This document shows positions 26,564-35,758 of a stretch of DNA of 64,000 bases, piece by piece. The notes under the pieces were generated by a model. The model saw only the letters and a list, made by a program, of their open reading frames with translations, made no database searches and was not told the DNA's origin. Made by a program: the position numbers and the translations under genes. Positions within the stretch are counted from its first letter, which is position 1. Each line of letters starts with the position of its first letter. The DNA comes from Lachnotalea glycerini (GTDB lineage Bacteria; Bacillota; Clostridia; Lachnospirales; Lachnospiraceae): NCBI RefSeq assembly GCF_003201285.1, contig NZ_QICS01000001.1, positions 918,212-982,211 on the forward strand, given 5' to 3'.

Positions 26564-26604
26564 AAACAGGACTATATTATAATATCACTTAGACGGAGGC
26601 TATT

Positions 26605-27957
26605 ATGCTTAAAAATTCTTTACCAAAAATTATTTCACAGACTTTACCAGGTCCAAAAGCTGCTGCTATAATAGAAAGAAGGAAAAATGCAGTCCCTAAT
26701 GCAATCCGATGTATATATCCTTGTGTTATGGCAAAAGCAGAAGGTGCTATGATTGAAGATGTAGACGGGAATCTTTTTCTTGACTGGGTCGGAGGCGTAG
26801 GTGTTTTAAATATCGGACACACACATCCTGATTTGGTTGCTGCTGTACAAGAACAAGCATCCAAATATTTTCACGGCATGTTCAATATTGTAACACATGA
26901 AGGTTACGTGAAGTTAGCAGAAAAATTAAATACTCTTGCCCCGGTTCGTGGATTATCTAAAAAGACCATGTTTGCCAACAGTGGAGCCGAGGCCGATGAA
27001 AATGCAGTTAAAATAGCAAAGTCATATACAAAACGACCTAATATCATCGTATTCTCAGGAGCCTTTCACGGAAGAACCCTACTGACCATGTCTATGACTT
27101 CCAAAAAAGCTTATGCGGCAGGTATGGGGCCTTTTCCAGATGGAATTTACCGTGCAGAATTTCCATATCTATACAGAACGCCCGGTAATTTAAGCGGTGC
27201 ACAGGCGATTAAATATTATATGGAAAGTCTTCAAAAAGTATTTGAAGAAGCATCACCTGCACAGTATGTTGCAGCTATTGTTTTAGAGCCTCTTCAAGGA
27301 GAAGGCGGATTTATTCCAGCACCTCTACAATGGGTAAAAGCTGTCAGAAAGGTCTGTGATGAAAACGGAATTCTCCTGATCGCAGACGAGGTACAAACGG
27401 GATTTGGGCGTACCGGCAAATTATTTGCATCCGAATATTGGAAAGAAGCTGGCTGTGAGCCAGATATTATTGCAACAGCCAAATCGATCGCCGGCGGTGT
27501 TCCTTTGAGTGCAATTATAGCTGATTCTAAAATAATGGATTCTGTTTCGACCGGAATTATAGGTGGAACCTATGGGGGGAATGCACTGGCCTGTGCTGCC
27601 GGATTAAAAGTATTAGAAGTAATAGAGCGTGACCATTTGATTGAGCGCTCCAATGAAATAGGCAAAAGATGCTTTGCGGTTTTTAACAGTTGGAAAGAAA
27701 AGTATGAGGTGATAGGCGATGTTCGAGGGCTTGGAGCAATGATTGGCATTGAATTTGTAACAGACAAAATCAGCAAAAAACCTAATTCTGGACTTGTAAA
27801 TCAGCTAATTAGAAATACTGCTAATCACGGATTAATTATTGAAAATGCCGGAGTTTATAATAACGTCATCCGCTTCTTAGCCCCTCTAGTTATCACTGAC
27901 GAACAATTAAATGCGGGATTTGAAATATTAGAAAATGCAATTAAAGAAGAAAGCTAA
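26605..27957 (+). CDS. gabT: Class-III aminotransferase, GabT-like (4-aminobutyrate aminotransferase)
   Basis: A 450-residue PLP enzyme of normal length. The PLP-binding Lys is K293 in ATAKSIAGGVP; D261 in LLIADEVQTGFGRTG contacts the pyridine nitrogen; MFANSGAEADENAVKIAK binds phosphate; and AFHGRTLLTMSMTSK is the usual aromatic/His loop. It should transfer an omega-amino group (GABA or beta-alanine type) to 2-oxoglutarate or pyruvate. Subfamily membership is judged from overall similarity, so related omega-aminotransferases remain possible. It is divergent from pucR and the amino-acid transporter, suggesting a regulated catabolic unit. GGAGG precedes the ATG. Confidence 0.9.
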   Translation: MLKNSLPKIISQTLPGPKAAAIIERRKNAVPNAIRCIYPCVMAKAEGAMIEDVDGNLFLDWVGGVGVLNIGHTHPDLVAAVQEQASKYFHGMFNIVTHEGYVKLAEKLNTLAPVRGLSKKTMFANSGAEADENAVKIAKSYTKRPNIIVFSGAFHGRTLLTMSMTSKKAYAAGMGPFPDGIYRAEFPYLYRTPGNLSGAQAIKYYMESLQKVFEEASPAQYVAAIVLEPLQGEGGFIPAPLQWVKAVRKVCDENGILLIADEVQTGFGRTGKLFASEYWKEAGCEPDIIATAKSIAGGVPLSAIIADSKIMDSVSTGIIGGTYGGNALACAAGLKVLEVIERDHLIERSNEIGKRCFAVFNSWKEKYEVIGDVRGLGAMIGIEFVTDKISKKPNSGLVNQLIRNTANHGLIIENAGVYNNVIRFLAPLVITDEQLNAGFEILENAIKEES

Positions 27958-28100
27958 TATACTAAAAAGAGAAAAAATAAAACAGTTTCGTATAGTTCCT
28001 ACTATAATTAGAATTTGACACTTGTAAGGAATTGCAAAATTCTTTCATAGGAAAGAACGAGCTACCGCTTTTTCATTAATGTTTTAAAATGAGACAATCA

Positions 28101-28131
28101 AAAAGCCCTTGCTTTAAAAACAGGGGCTTTT
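28101..28131. terminator. Bidirectional terminator between gabT and manA
   Basis: An 8-bp stem, AAAAGCCC (28101-28108) with GGGCTTTT (28124-28131), lies between the convergent aminotransferase and isomerase genes, with A/T runs on each side. Confidence 0.8.
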
Positions 28132-28171
28132 GGGTTAATAAAGAAACATTTGTTATATAAATTATATCAAA

Positions 28172-29143
28172 TCAAACTTTTGGTGCGGACGCAATTAAAG
28201 TCATATTTCCTTCTAAGCTATATGTATTGAAGCCATTTGGTAAAATAAAATGCATCCCTTTTTTTATATTTTGAGCATTTATTTTACCGTCACCTTCAAT
28301 TACACTCATAATTAAAAATGGTTTGTCTTGAATAAATTCTTCCTTTTTCATTATCTCAAACTTAAAGACTTCATAATACCGACATGAAATGAGTCTTTTG
28401 CATTGTGTACCGTCATCATTAGTTACCTCTGTCTTTTCCTCCTGAAATGGAACAGTAATGACATCAATACTTTTATCTATATGAAGCTCTCTTGGTACAC
28501 CATTGCTTAATCTGTCATAATCATAAACACGGTAAGTAATATCACTGTTTTGCTGCGTTTCAAGAATAAGGGTGCCACCTTTAATTGCATGAACAGTTCC
28601 CGGATTTATTTGTAAGAAATCTCCTTTTTTAATTGGTAGTGTACGGATTAATTGATTCCATTTCTTTTTTTCTATCATAGCTTTTAATTCAGCTTTGGTA
28701 GCCGCATTATGACCGATTACGATATCCTGATTCTCTTTGCAATCCAGAATATACCAACATTCTGTTTTGCCTAAAGAACCATTCTCATGTATTTTTGCAT
28801 AAGAATCATTGGGATGAACCTGAATACTTAAATCATCCTTTGCATCAATAATTTTAACTAACAGCGGGAATTTATCTCCATTTAAATTTCCAAATAACTC
28901 CTGTTGATTTTTCCATAAATCAGTTAAAGTTCTACCCTTATACTTTCCGTTTGCTACTTTACAATCTCCATTTTCATGAGCACTGACTGCCCAACACTCT
29001 CCTGTAGTATCACTTGGAATAGGATAACCATATTCCGTTCTTAATTTGTCCCCACCCCATATGTTTTCCTTAAATATGGGTTGAATAAATATAATCTCAG
29101 GCTTTTCAGCAGCAATATCTCTTATCCTTACATCTTTTTCCAT
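28172..29143 (-). CDS. manA: Mannose-6-phosphate isomerase, class I
   Basis: A 323-residue cytoplasmic zinc enzyme that interconverts mannose-6-phosphate and fructose-6-phosphate. The cupin metal ligands are visible in LSIQVHPNDSYA (Gln and His), GKTECWYIL (Glu) and NPGTVHAI (His). The N-terminal IFKENIWGGDKLRTEYGY is the typical Firmicutes ManA start. It stands alone; no sugar PTS adjoins it. It could supply mannose phosphates for glycan synthesis as well as catabolism. Confidence 0.95.
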   Translation of the reverse strand: MEKDVRIRDIAAEKPEIIFIQPIFKENIWGGDKLRTEYGYPIPSDTTGECWAVSAHENGDCKVANGKYKGRTLTDLWKNQQELFGNLNGDKFPLLVKIIDAKDDLSIQVHPNDSYAKIHENGSLGKTECWYILDCKENQDIVIGHNAATKAELKAMIEKKKWNQLIRTLPIKKGDFLQINPGTVHAIKGGTLILETQQNSDITYRVYDYDRLSNGVPRELHIDKSIDVITVPFQEEKTEVTNDDGTQCKRLISCRYYEVFKFEIMKKEEFIQDKPFLIMSVIEGDGKINAQNIKKGMHFILPNGFNTYSLEGNMTLIASAPKV

Positions 29144-29233
29144 ACACTTCTCCTCACGCCAATTTTACAATCATAATTTGCAATTTACCTATTGATACAG
29201 TATATCACAATTTGGCTATGTTATAAAATATTT

Positions 29234-30610
29234 TTAGACATAATTACTTCGTGTATTACTTTTTTTCATTTCTTTTAGTACACTAAATGTTAATGGAATA
29301 GAAAGTGCAAAAGCTAACAAATCCGCTATTGGCTGTACCAGCTTAATACCTGCCATACCATACAAAGGTGCAAGAATAAATAATACAGGTATATAGCACA
29401 GTCCTTGTCTTGCCAAAGAAAGTACACTTGCTTTAACTGCCTCGCCTATCGTTTGCAGCATCATATTGGATAATATTAAAAATCCCATTAATGGAAAGGA
29501 AAGGCATTGCAGCTTCAAGGTAGATACTCCAATTTCCAAAACCTGTTGTTCTCCTGTTTTAAATATACCTATTACCTGAAAAGCAAATATAAATCCCAAT
29601 ATTGCCATAATAGCCAAAACAATTGTTGCGCTTTTTACACAAAACCAAAATGCCCGGCTAACACGGTTAAATTTATTTGCTCCGTAATTAAAGCCGCATA
29701 CCGGTTGAAATCCCTGCCCAAATCCGATTAAGGCCGACATTGCAAACATACTCACCCTTGATACAATTGATAATGCTGCAATAGCCGCATCCCCATACTG
29801 GCGCGCAAAATAATTTAAACAGATTGCTGAAATGCTGGCAATACTTTGACGAAACAAAGACGGTAACCCTCCTCGAATAATTTCCCTATATACAAGCCAC
29901 CTTGGTTTGAAATTCTTAAATTTTATTTTTATGATACTTTTCCTATTACAAATCATGTATAGGCAGCATAAACTGATAAATTGACTTGTACTAGTGGCTA
30001 TTGCCGCTCCGGCTATTCCAAGTTTACATCCAAAAATTAATATAGGATCTAATGCTATATTGACTAACGCTCCTATACAAATTCCATACATGCCATACAT
30101 AGCGTTTCCTTGAAATCTCAATTGATTATTCAGCACAAAAGAGGCCATCATAAAAGGGGCTCCGACAAGAATGTACTTTAGATATTCTCTGGCATAGGGT
30201 AAAATCGTAGTGGTTGATCCTAGCATCCTTGATAATGGATTGATAAATACTATTCCCAATGCAGCGATTACAGCCCCTGCAAGCATTGAAGTATAAAAAC
30301 CGGTTGCCGCCATTTCTTTTGCTTCTTCCGGCTTTTTTTCTCCTAATTTTCTTGACATATAATTACCTGATCCATGTCCAAATAAAAACCCTAACGCCTG
30401 AATGATAGCCATCATAGAAAAAGCAATTCCAACAGCACCTGCAGCACTTGTTCCAATTTTAGATACAAAATAAGTATCTGCCATATTATAAAATGCTGTT
30501 ATCATCATTGCTATTATAGTGGGAATTGCAAGCTGACATACCAATTGTTCAACGGGCCTTGTTGTCATCATTATAAATTTGTCTTCTTGCTTCTTATTAT
30601 CATTCGTCAT
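29234..30610 (-). CDS. MATE family efflux transporter (second copy)
   Basis: About 458 residues and 12 predicted helices, with TTRPVEQLVCQLAIPTIIAM and AFYNMADTYFVSKIGTSAAG, the signature of clostridial NorM-like MATE proteins. The frame is open to 30715, but the ATG at 30608-30610 (MTNDNKKQEDKF) fits the family start; the ribosome site is weak, so the start is uncertain. Substrate unknown. It lies between manA and a pectin locus with no sign of shared transcription. Confidence 0.88.
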   Translation of the reverse strand: MTNDNKKQEDKFIMMTTRPVEQLVCQLAIPTIIAMMITAFYNMADTYFVSKIGTSAAGAVGIAFSMMAIIQALGFLFGHGSGNYMSRKLGEKKPEEAKEMAATGFYTSMLAGAVIAALGIVFINPLSRMLGSTTTILPYAREYLKYILVGAPFMMASFVLNNQLRFQGNAMYGMYGICIGALVNIALDPILIFGCKLGIAGAAIATSTSQFISLCCLYMICNRKSIIKIKFKNFKPRWLVYREIIRGGLPSLFRQSIASISAICLNYFARQYGDAAIAALSIVSRVSMFAMSALIGFGQGFQPVCGFNYGANKFNRVSRAFWFCVKSATIVLAIMAILGFIFAFQVIGIFKTGEQQVLEIGVSTLKLQCLSFPLMGFLILSNMMLQTIGEAVKASVLSLARQGLCYIPVLFILAPLYGMAGIKLVQPIADLLAFALSIPLTFSVLKEMKKSNTRSNYV

Positions 30611-30762
30611 AGCGCTTTCTTCTGACCTTCCTGCCGTTTCTCTTCCTGATTTAACGTATTTTTTATTATTCACGAACAATACAATTTCTAATCTCAAGTA
30701 TAACAAAAAAACCATATATTGTCTAATTATGTGACAAAATGTTAGTAAATGGTATCATCTAC

Positions 30763-30797
30763 AAAACGGCAAAAACTATATCTGTTTTTGCCGTTTT
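30763..30797 (-). terminator. Terminator of the rhamnogalacturonan operon
   Basis: A 14-bp perfect stem pairs 30763-30776 with 30784-30797, containing AAAACGGC and GCCGTTTT, with a seven-base loop. It begins 12 bp after the stop codon of the CE4 deacetylase gene. Confidence 0.85.
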
Positions 30798-30808
30798 ACA
30801 CCAAATAT

Positions 30809-31618
30809 CTAAATTTCTATCTGTTTACCTCCCGGTATCTCAATCAGTTTATCATCTACGCTTATCCAAACTGACACAGCAGATGGGTTGTAAACAAAGC
30901 TTGCATCCGCTGCATATTGCAGTCGGCCTGCTGCTTCCATATAATCATAAATTTCTATATTTGTGGCATACCAAATATCATCTCTGTGTCCTGCCAACTT
31001 ACAAAATTCTTCTATTACTTCCCAATTGTTTCTATCTGTAAATTCATAACTGTGTCCCCATACATACATCATGTACAGATACTGCGTCTTAAATAAATCA
31101 ATAAACTGCTGACCCAGTTCTATTAAATTGTGATTATGATGACAGGTCGCTTTCCATTCCAAATAGTTTCTTGGCATTGCAAATTGATCAGAATTTCCGA
31201 CTACTCTTGAATACTGAATACCAAGACTTGGCAAAATATCTTGAATTTGCTTTGTATAAGAGCCATTTGGATATGCCATTCCGCGAACCGGATATCCTGC
31301 CAGCTTTTCTAATCCCTTCCTGTCCTCAATCACCTGAGATATTACCTGTTCTATCGGGCAGCGCTCTATCGTTGGATGTGTATAAGTATGGCTTGCTATC
31401 TCATGTCCCTGATATAACTCCTTATATTCTTGTATCGGAATTCTTTTTTCATCCCAATCAATCCCAGCATTTAAATTAAAGGTTCCTTTAATACCATACT
31501 CATTGAAGAGGGAAACCAGTCTCCTATCCTCTTCTCTTCCATCATCATAGCTCATAGTTAATACCTTATGCTTTCCTTCCGGGAAGCAAGTATAAATAAT
31601 TTTCAATAACCTACTCAT
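30809..31618 (-). CDS. Polysaccharide deacetylase (CE4/NodB fold)
   Basis: A 269-residue protein without signal peptide. The CE4 metal and catalytic residues are present: D25-D26 in MSYDDGRE (TFDDG variant) and H77/H81 in EIASHTYTH. A later MAYPNGSY segment corresponds to motif 3 and VWGHSYEF to a late active-site motif. It would hydrolyse acetyl esters or amides on a sugar. Its place 11 bp after a PL11 rhamnogalacturonan lyase suggests it acts on acetylated rhamnogalacturonan fragments inside the cell; that substrate is inferred. Confidence 0.88.
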   Translation of the reverse strand: MSRLLKIIYTCFPEGKHKVLTMSYDDGREEDRRLVSLFNEYGIKGTFNLNAGIDWDEKRIPIQEYKELYQGHEIASHTYTHPTIERCPIEQVISQVIEDRKGLEKLAGYPVRGMAYPNGSYTKQIQDILPSLGIQYSRVVGNSDQFAMPRNYLEWKATCHHNHNLIELGQQFIDLFKTQYLYMMYVWGHSYEFTDRNNWEVIEEFCKLAGHRDDIWYATNIEIYDYMEAAGRLQYAADASFVYNPSAVSVWISVDDKLIEIPGGKQIEI

Positions 31619-31629
31619 TACTTTTCCTC

Positions 31630-34059
31630 CTATTTAATAAACTGTGGTAACACATACTCCCATTCCATATCAGAGGCATAATAAAACTTTGTATACCCCG
31701 GCTGATTGTAACAATTATTCTGCCATGCAACACTTGTACGGTATTGAATATCATGCATTAAAGTAAATAGCTTATGTGTTGTAATGTCCGTATTAGTATA
31801 AATACGGATTGCACTGTTATCTGCTTTACGAATTAATAATTCCTCCCTAAAATCACCAAACACATCTGCAATCAAGCAAGGATTTCCTTTTGTTCCATTA
31901 TTGGTTGCCACTTTGTCCGGTATCAGCATTGCACCATGAATGTTATCGTTTATGACTCCTCTATGCGTTCCAAACAAATCAACTCCGTCAAGAACTTGTG
32001 TTGTCATATCGGCTGCCCACCGAATACTTTGATTGGTTCCAAGTAAGGAATCTTCAAGCCTTTCTCCTGTGCAGGAGAATACCTCCTTGACCCATACCTG
32101 CAAACCTCTGACATTTGGATTAATATCACCAATCATGCAACGCCCCAAATCTTTATCGGCATATTCCCCAAATATAACTTCCCCAGATTCTGCATCTCTA
32201 AGGGCATAGCCGTATGGAGCCTGTGAAGCCCCTTCAAACACATTGAATATTTCAAGTCCCGGTTTATCTGGATCAATATTTGCTACGTGCATGGCATCTC
32301 CATGTCCAAGCTTGACATAAGTATGATCCGGTAAATATCCATAACTACTATACAATAGACTTCCATCATGGTCAATAACTGCAGCGCCATAAATAATTTC
32401 CTGAAATCCATCCCCATCCACATCTGCGGTGGATAAACTGTGATTTCCCTGTCCTGCCAAAGTTCCATACACTTTATCCGCTCCTATTCCCATATGCGGA
32501 TTATCACAAAATGGGTTCCTCATTGGTACAAAGCCTGAATCAATCCGAAAGTATTCTTCAAATTTTCTGTTAAAAAAGCTATATGCAACTATAGCTGCTC
32601 TAGTATAGTAACCTCTGCAAATAATTAAATATGGTCTTTCTCCATCTAAATAAGCCACTCCCGACAAAAAACGGTCAACCCTGTTGCAGGGTTCTATTCG
32701 GTTCATAGCATAATCTCCCCACATCAAGCCATCATCAACACGTTCAAATGGAAAAGGAATGGTTTCTATTTCTTCTCCGCTACCAGCAAACATGGTTAAA
32801 TATTCGGGACCTTCATAAACAAAACCTTCAAATTGATCAAGCCTGTTTTGAGGGCTTCTTTCCTTTGCATATGTATGAATGAAATATTCAACCAACTCCT
32901 TTGCATCTGTTATGCATAAAGGATAGGAATATTTCTTTACTATTCCAAAACATTCCTCCAGTGTTTTTGGCCAGTTACCTTTTAATACTTCGCTATGTTG
33001 ATGCCATGACATAAACAGTTCAACCATATGCTGAAAATAATCATCTGCACTGCAAGCATAATGATCAAAATGACTATAACCTTTTTGCAAATCGCTTTTG
33101 GGCATTGTAATATAATGTTCACTCTTAATGAATCCATCTTTATGATAAATTATCATTTTTGTTCCCGGTGCCGTTTTTACTGCCATTTCAGCTTTTCCAT
33201 CATGATCAAAATCATATACCATAAATTGTGTATAATGTGCACCTGCCCGTATATTTGCCCCCATATCAAGACGCCACAAAATAGTCCCGTCAAGCTTATA
33301 GCAATCGATGTAACAATTTCCTGTATATCCCTTTATGGATACGTCATGAGAATTGCTTGGATCCCATTTGACAATATATTCATACTCACCGTCACCATCT
33401 ACATCTCCAATACTCATATCATTTGCGTTATAATGGTATTCTTCATTGGCAGGCGTTTTCCCACCTTCTGGTATGTGGAGCAAAATATCAATATAATTTT
33501 CCCCTGACTGAAAGCTTTTTACTTCGTTAGAGATTTCTTGCTCTACTCCATTCACCACTGCCGCAACCTGATAAGAATCATTAATTGTTCCATCAAAATC
33601 AAGAAAATTCGTACTGTCTGTCACAAATGCTATATTTTTATGATTTTTATATACAATAAAATCGGCTCCTGTCAGTCCAGTATTGCAATAGCCATTAACC
33701 TCCTCTAGCATTAATCTCCAGCTAAGAAATATGCCAGTTTTTGTTTTCACTGCGATTAAACCTCTGGATAACTTTTCTCTTTGTTCATAAAATACCTTTT
33801 TTATATCTGTTTTAATTACTTCTGATATATCCACTTCCATACCATTTACTACCGATGCTATTTTTAAAAAATGTGGAACATGAGTGCATTTATCCAGTCG
33901 GAATATCGTATCTGTAATTTCTGTTAAACATTTAAATTTCATGGTTGGTGTATTTTTATCAGCCCAATATACCCGATAGCTTTGCGCTGTGCTGTCTTTC
34001 TCCCATCCGATGACAACATACGAATCTTCTAAGCTTTTTACTTCTAAATTGCTTATCAT
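31630..34059 (-). CDS. Rhamnogalacturonan lyase, PL11 (YesW/YesX-like)
   Basis: An 809-residue enzyme. Two FnIII-like domains (about 1-190) lead into the eight-bladed beta-propeller lyase domain, with MSIGDVDGDGEYEYIVKWDP near residue 215, GHGDAMHVANIDPDKPGLE and calcium-binding DVDGDG-type loops repeated through the blades. It cleaves the rhamnose-galacturonate backbone by beta-elimination. There is no signal peptide, so it resembles the intracellular members acting on imported oligosaccharides. It follows the solute-binding gene after a strong stem-loop and precedes the CE4 deacetylase. Confidence 0.93.
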   Translation of the reverse strand: MISNLEVKSLEDSYVVIGWEKDSTAQSYRVYWADKNTPTMKFKCLTEITDTIFRLDKCTHVPHFLKIASVVNGMEVDISEVIKTDIKKVFYEQREKLSRGLIAVKTKTGIFLSWRLMLEEVNGYCNTGLTGADFIVYKNHKNIAFVTDSTNFLDFDGTINDSYQVAAVVNGVEQEISNEVKSFQSGENYIDILLHIPEGGKTPANEEYHYNANDMSIGDVDGDGEYEYIVKWDPSNSHDVSIKGYTGNCYIDCYKLDGTILWRLDMGANIRAGAHYTQFMVYDFDHDGKAEMAVKTAPGTKMIIYHKDGFIKSEHYITMPKSDLQKGYSHFDHYACSADDYFQHMVELFMSWHQHSEVLKGNWPKTLEECFGIVKKYSYPLCITDAKELVEYFIHTYAKERSPQNRLDQFEGFVYEGPEYLTMFAGSGEEIETIPFPFERVDDGLMWGDYAMNRIEPCNRVDRFLSGVAYLDGERPYLIICRGYYTRAAIVAYSFFNRKFEEYFRIDSGFVPMRNPFCDNPHMGIGADKVYGTLAGQGNHSLSTADVDGDGFQEIIYGAAVIDHDGSLLYSSYGYLPDHTYVKLGHGDAMHVANIDPDKPGLEIFNVFEGASQAPYGYALRDAESGEVIFGEYADKDLGRCMIGDINPNVRGLQVWVKEVFSCTGERLEDSLLGTNQSIRWAADMTTQVLDGVDLFGTHRGVINDNIHGAMLIPDKVATNNGTKGNPCLIADVFGDFREELLIRKADNSAIRIYTNTDITTHKLFTLMHDIQYRTSVAWQNNCYNQPGYTKFYYASDMEWEYVLPQFIK

Positions 34060-34093
34060 ATTACTTCCTCTTTCTATTTAATTTGCTTGTATT

Positions 34094-34128
34094 AGAATAA
34101 AGTGTGAGCAAAACTCACACTTTATTCT
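34094..34128 (-). other. Intercistronic stem-loop after the solute-binding protein gene
   Basis: A 15-bp perfect stem (34094-34108 with 34114-34128; core GTGTGAG/CTCACAC) with a five-base loop sits between the binding-protein stop (34139) and the PL11 start (34059). On the minus strand no T run follows, so it looks more like an mRNA-stabilising or partial-termination element. Such structures often let the binding protein be made in excess. Confidence 0.7.
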
Positions 34129-34138
34129 TAACTTTTTA

Positions 34139-35719
34139 TTATTTGGTTGCTGTATATTGCGCATTTACTTCTTCTATTACAGTGTTACCACCTTGTGCCA
34201 ACCAATTATCCCAAGCTGTCTTTAGACCTGTTTCATCTATCTGCCCACAGATATATTGCGTTCTTGCATCATCAATAATCTTATCTAATGTGCTGCCGCT
34301 TAAAGAATAAGTATCGGAATTATTCAGATATGCGATTGCTGGATTAAATACTGCTACTGATTCATTTTCTTTCTTCACCTTTTCTTCCAATTCCTGTCTT
34401 TCATTCATTTTTATTGTCGGACTGAGTGCCTTTAAATTCGGAATATATGCAATCGTCTGATTCAAAGCCCCGTATGCCTTTGCCGAAACTTCGTCACCAG
34501 CGTCCAAGTCAGCTAAATACCCCTCGCTGTCACGCTCCCAGTGAATTCCTTCCAGACCATACGATGATAATGTAATCATTTCATCTGAGCACATTTTATC
34601 TAAGTAGCTTAAACATGCTTCAAGTTTTTCTTCTGTATCCGCCGCTTTCGTAATAACAAAGAATCCATTGTTACCAGAGGTAGCTAATGTCTTACCTTCT
34701 ATACTTCCAATCAGATTCATAGAAGCTGGAACACTTGGATCAACAACCGAAGTAATATTATTGTTTACAAAATAATCCCAAATGTTTCTTGAACCATCCA
34801 AAACGTCGATAAAAATACCACACTCTCCATTTTTTACACTGTCTCTCCACGTTGCTGTATCACGAACTGCCCAGTCCTCATATACTAAACCATCATCATA
34901 CATTTTCTTTAACCAATTAAGCGCTTCCATATATTCCTCTGTCTGAAAAATCGGAACGAGTTTTCCTTCTTGTTCCACCCACTGGTTTCCTACACCAAAC
35001 CAAGTCTGAATAATATCAAATGGACCTGTGTATTTACATAAAGCTAAACCGTAAGTATCATTAACACCATTACCGTCTGGATCTCCATAGGTAAACTGAT
35101 ACATCATATTATATACATCTTCAATGGTGGTAGGTGTGTCAATACCTAATTTTTCAGCCCAGTCTGCACGGTAGCCCATTCCATATCTTCCAATTGGTCT
35201 GGCTTTATAAACTCCTATTAATTGCTCATCAATGGTAACACCTTCGTTTACAGAAGCATTTGCCTGAGACAGATTTGGATATTTTTCTGAGTCATAAATA
35301 TAATCATTTAAGTCCCAGAATGCACCTGCCTTTGCGGCACCGACAATAACTGCTGACATTTTACTGACTGATATAATCATTGGCATATCATCTGCTGACG
35401 CTAATGTTAAACTTAATTTATCCTCATAGTTATCATCCGGAACCCAAGTAAAGTCAACATGCGTATTCGTGAAATCCTCCATTTCCTGAATAACTGCTTC
35501 AGAATGTTCACCGGATACAGGACTTCCCTCATAATCATAGGTCATAAATGTAATATTTTGTTTTTCTGTAGAACCTGTTTCTGTCTCCTGTGTTTGTGAC
35601 TCTGTTGCTTTTGCATCTGTTGCTTTTGAATCACCTGCTGATGAACCGCCGCAGCCCGTAAAACTTCCCACTACCAATGCAAATGTAAGCATTAGCGCTG
35701 TTACCTTTTTTAATTTCAT
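34139..35719 (-). CDS. Sugar ABC transporter substrate-binding lipoprotein (YtcQ-like)
   Basis: A 526-residue family-1 solute-binding protein. Signal peptide with lipobox FTGC near residue 23, Ser/Thr/Ala/Glu linker, then the large two-lobed binding fold typical of oligosaccharide receptors associated with LplB/YtcP-type permeases. It should capture rhamnogalacturonan-derived oligosaccharides, as judged from the operon. It lies third, after the two permease genes. No ATPase is present; such systems use a shared MsmX-type ATPase encoded elsewhere. Confidence 0.93.
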   Translation of the reverse strand: MKLKKVTALMLTFALVVGSFTGCGGSSAGDSKATDAKATESQTQETETGSTEKQNITFMTYDYEGSPVSGEHSEAVIQEMEDFTNTHVDFTWVPDDNYEDKLSLTLASADDMPMIISVSKMSAVIVGAAKAGAFWDLNDYIYDSEKYPNLSQANASVNEGVTIDEQLIGVYKARPIGRYGMGYRADWAEKLGIDTPTTIEDVYNMMYQFTYGDPDGNGVNDTYGLALCKYTGPFDIIQTWFGVGNQWVEQEGKLVPIFQTEEYMEALNWLKKMYDDGLVYEDWAVRDTATWRDSVKNGECGIFIDVLDGSRNIWDYFVNNNITSVVDPSVPASMNLIGSIEGKTLATSGNNGFFVITKAADTEEKLEACLSYLDKMCSDEMITLSSYGLEGIHWERDSEGYLADLDAGDEVSAKAYGALNQTIAYIPNLKALSPTIKMNERQELEEKVKKENESVAVFNPAIAYLNNSDTYSLSGSTLDKIIDDARTQYICGQIDETGLKTAWDNWLAQGGNTVIEEVNAQYTATK

Positions 35720-35758
35720 ACTTCATCCTCCTAATTTTTGATTTATAGCATAATAGTT

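Noticed and set aside
33028..33507. Plus-strand 159-residue open frame
   Set aside because: It lies entirely antisense to the well-supported PL11 lyase, has unlikely composition and no ribosome site.
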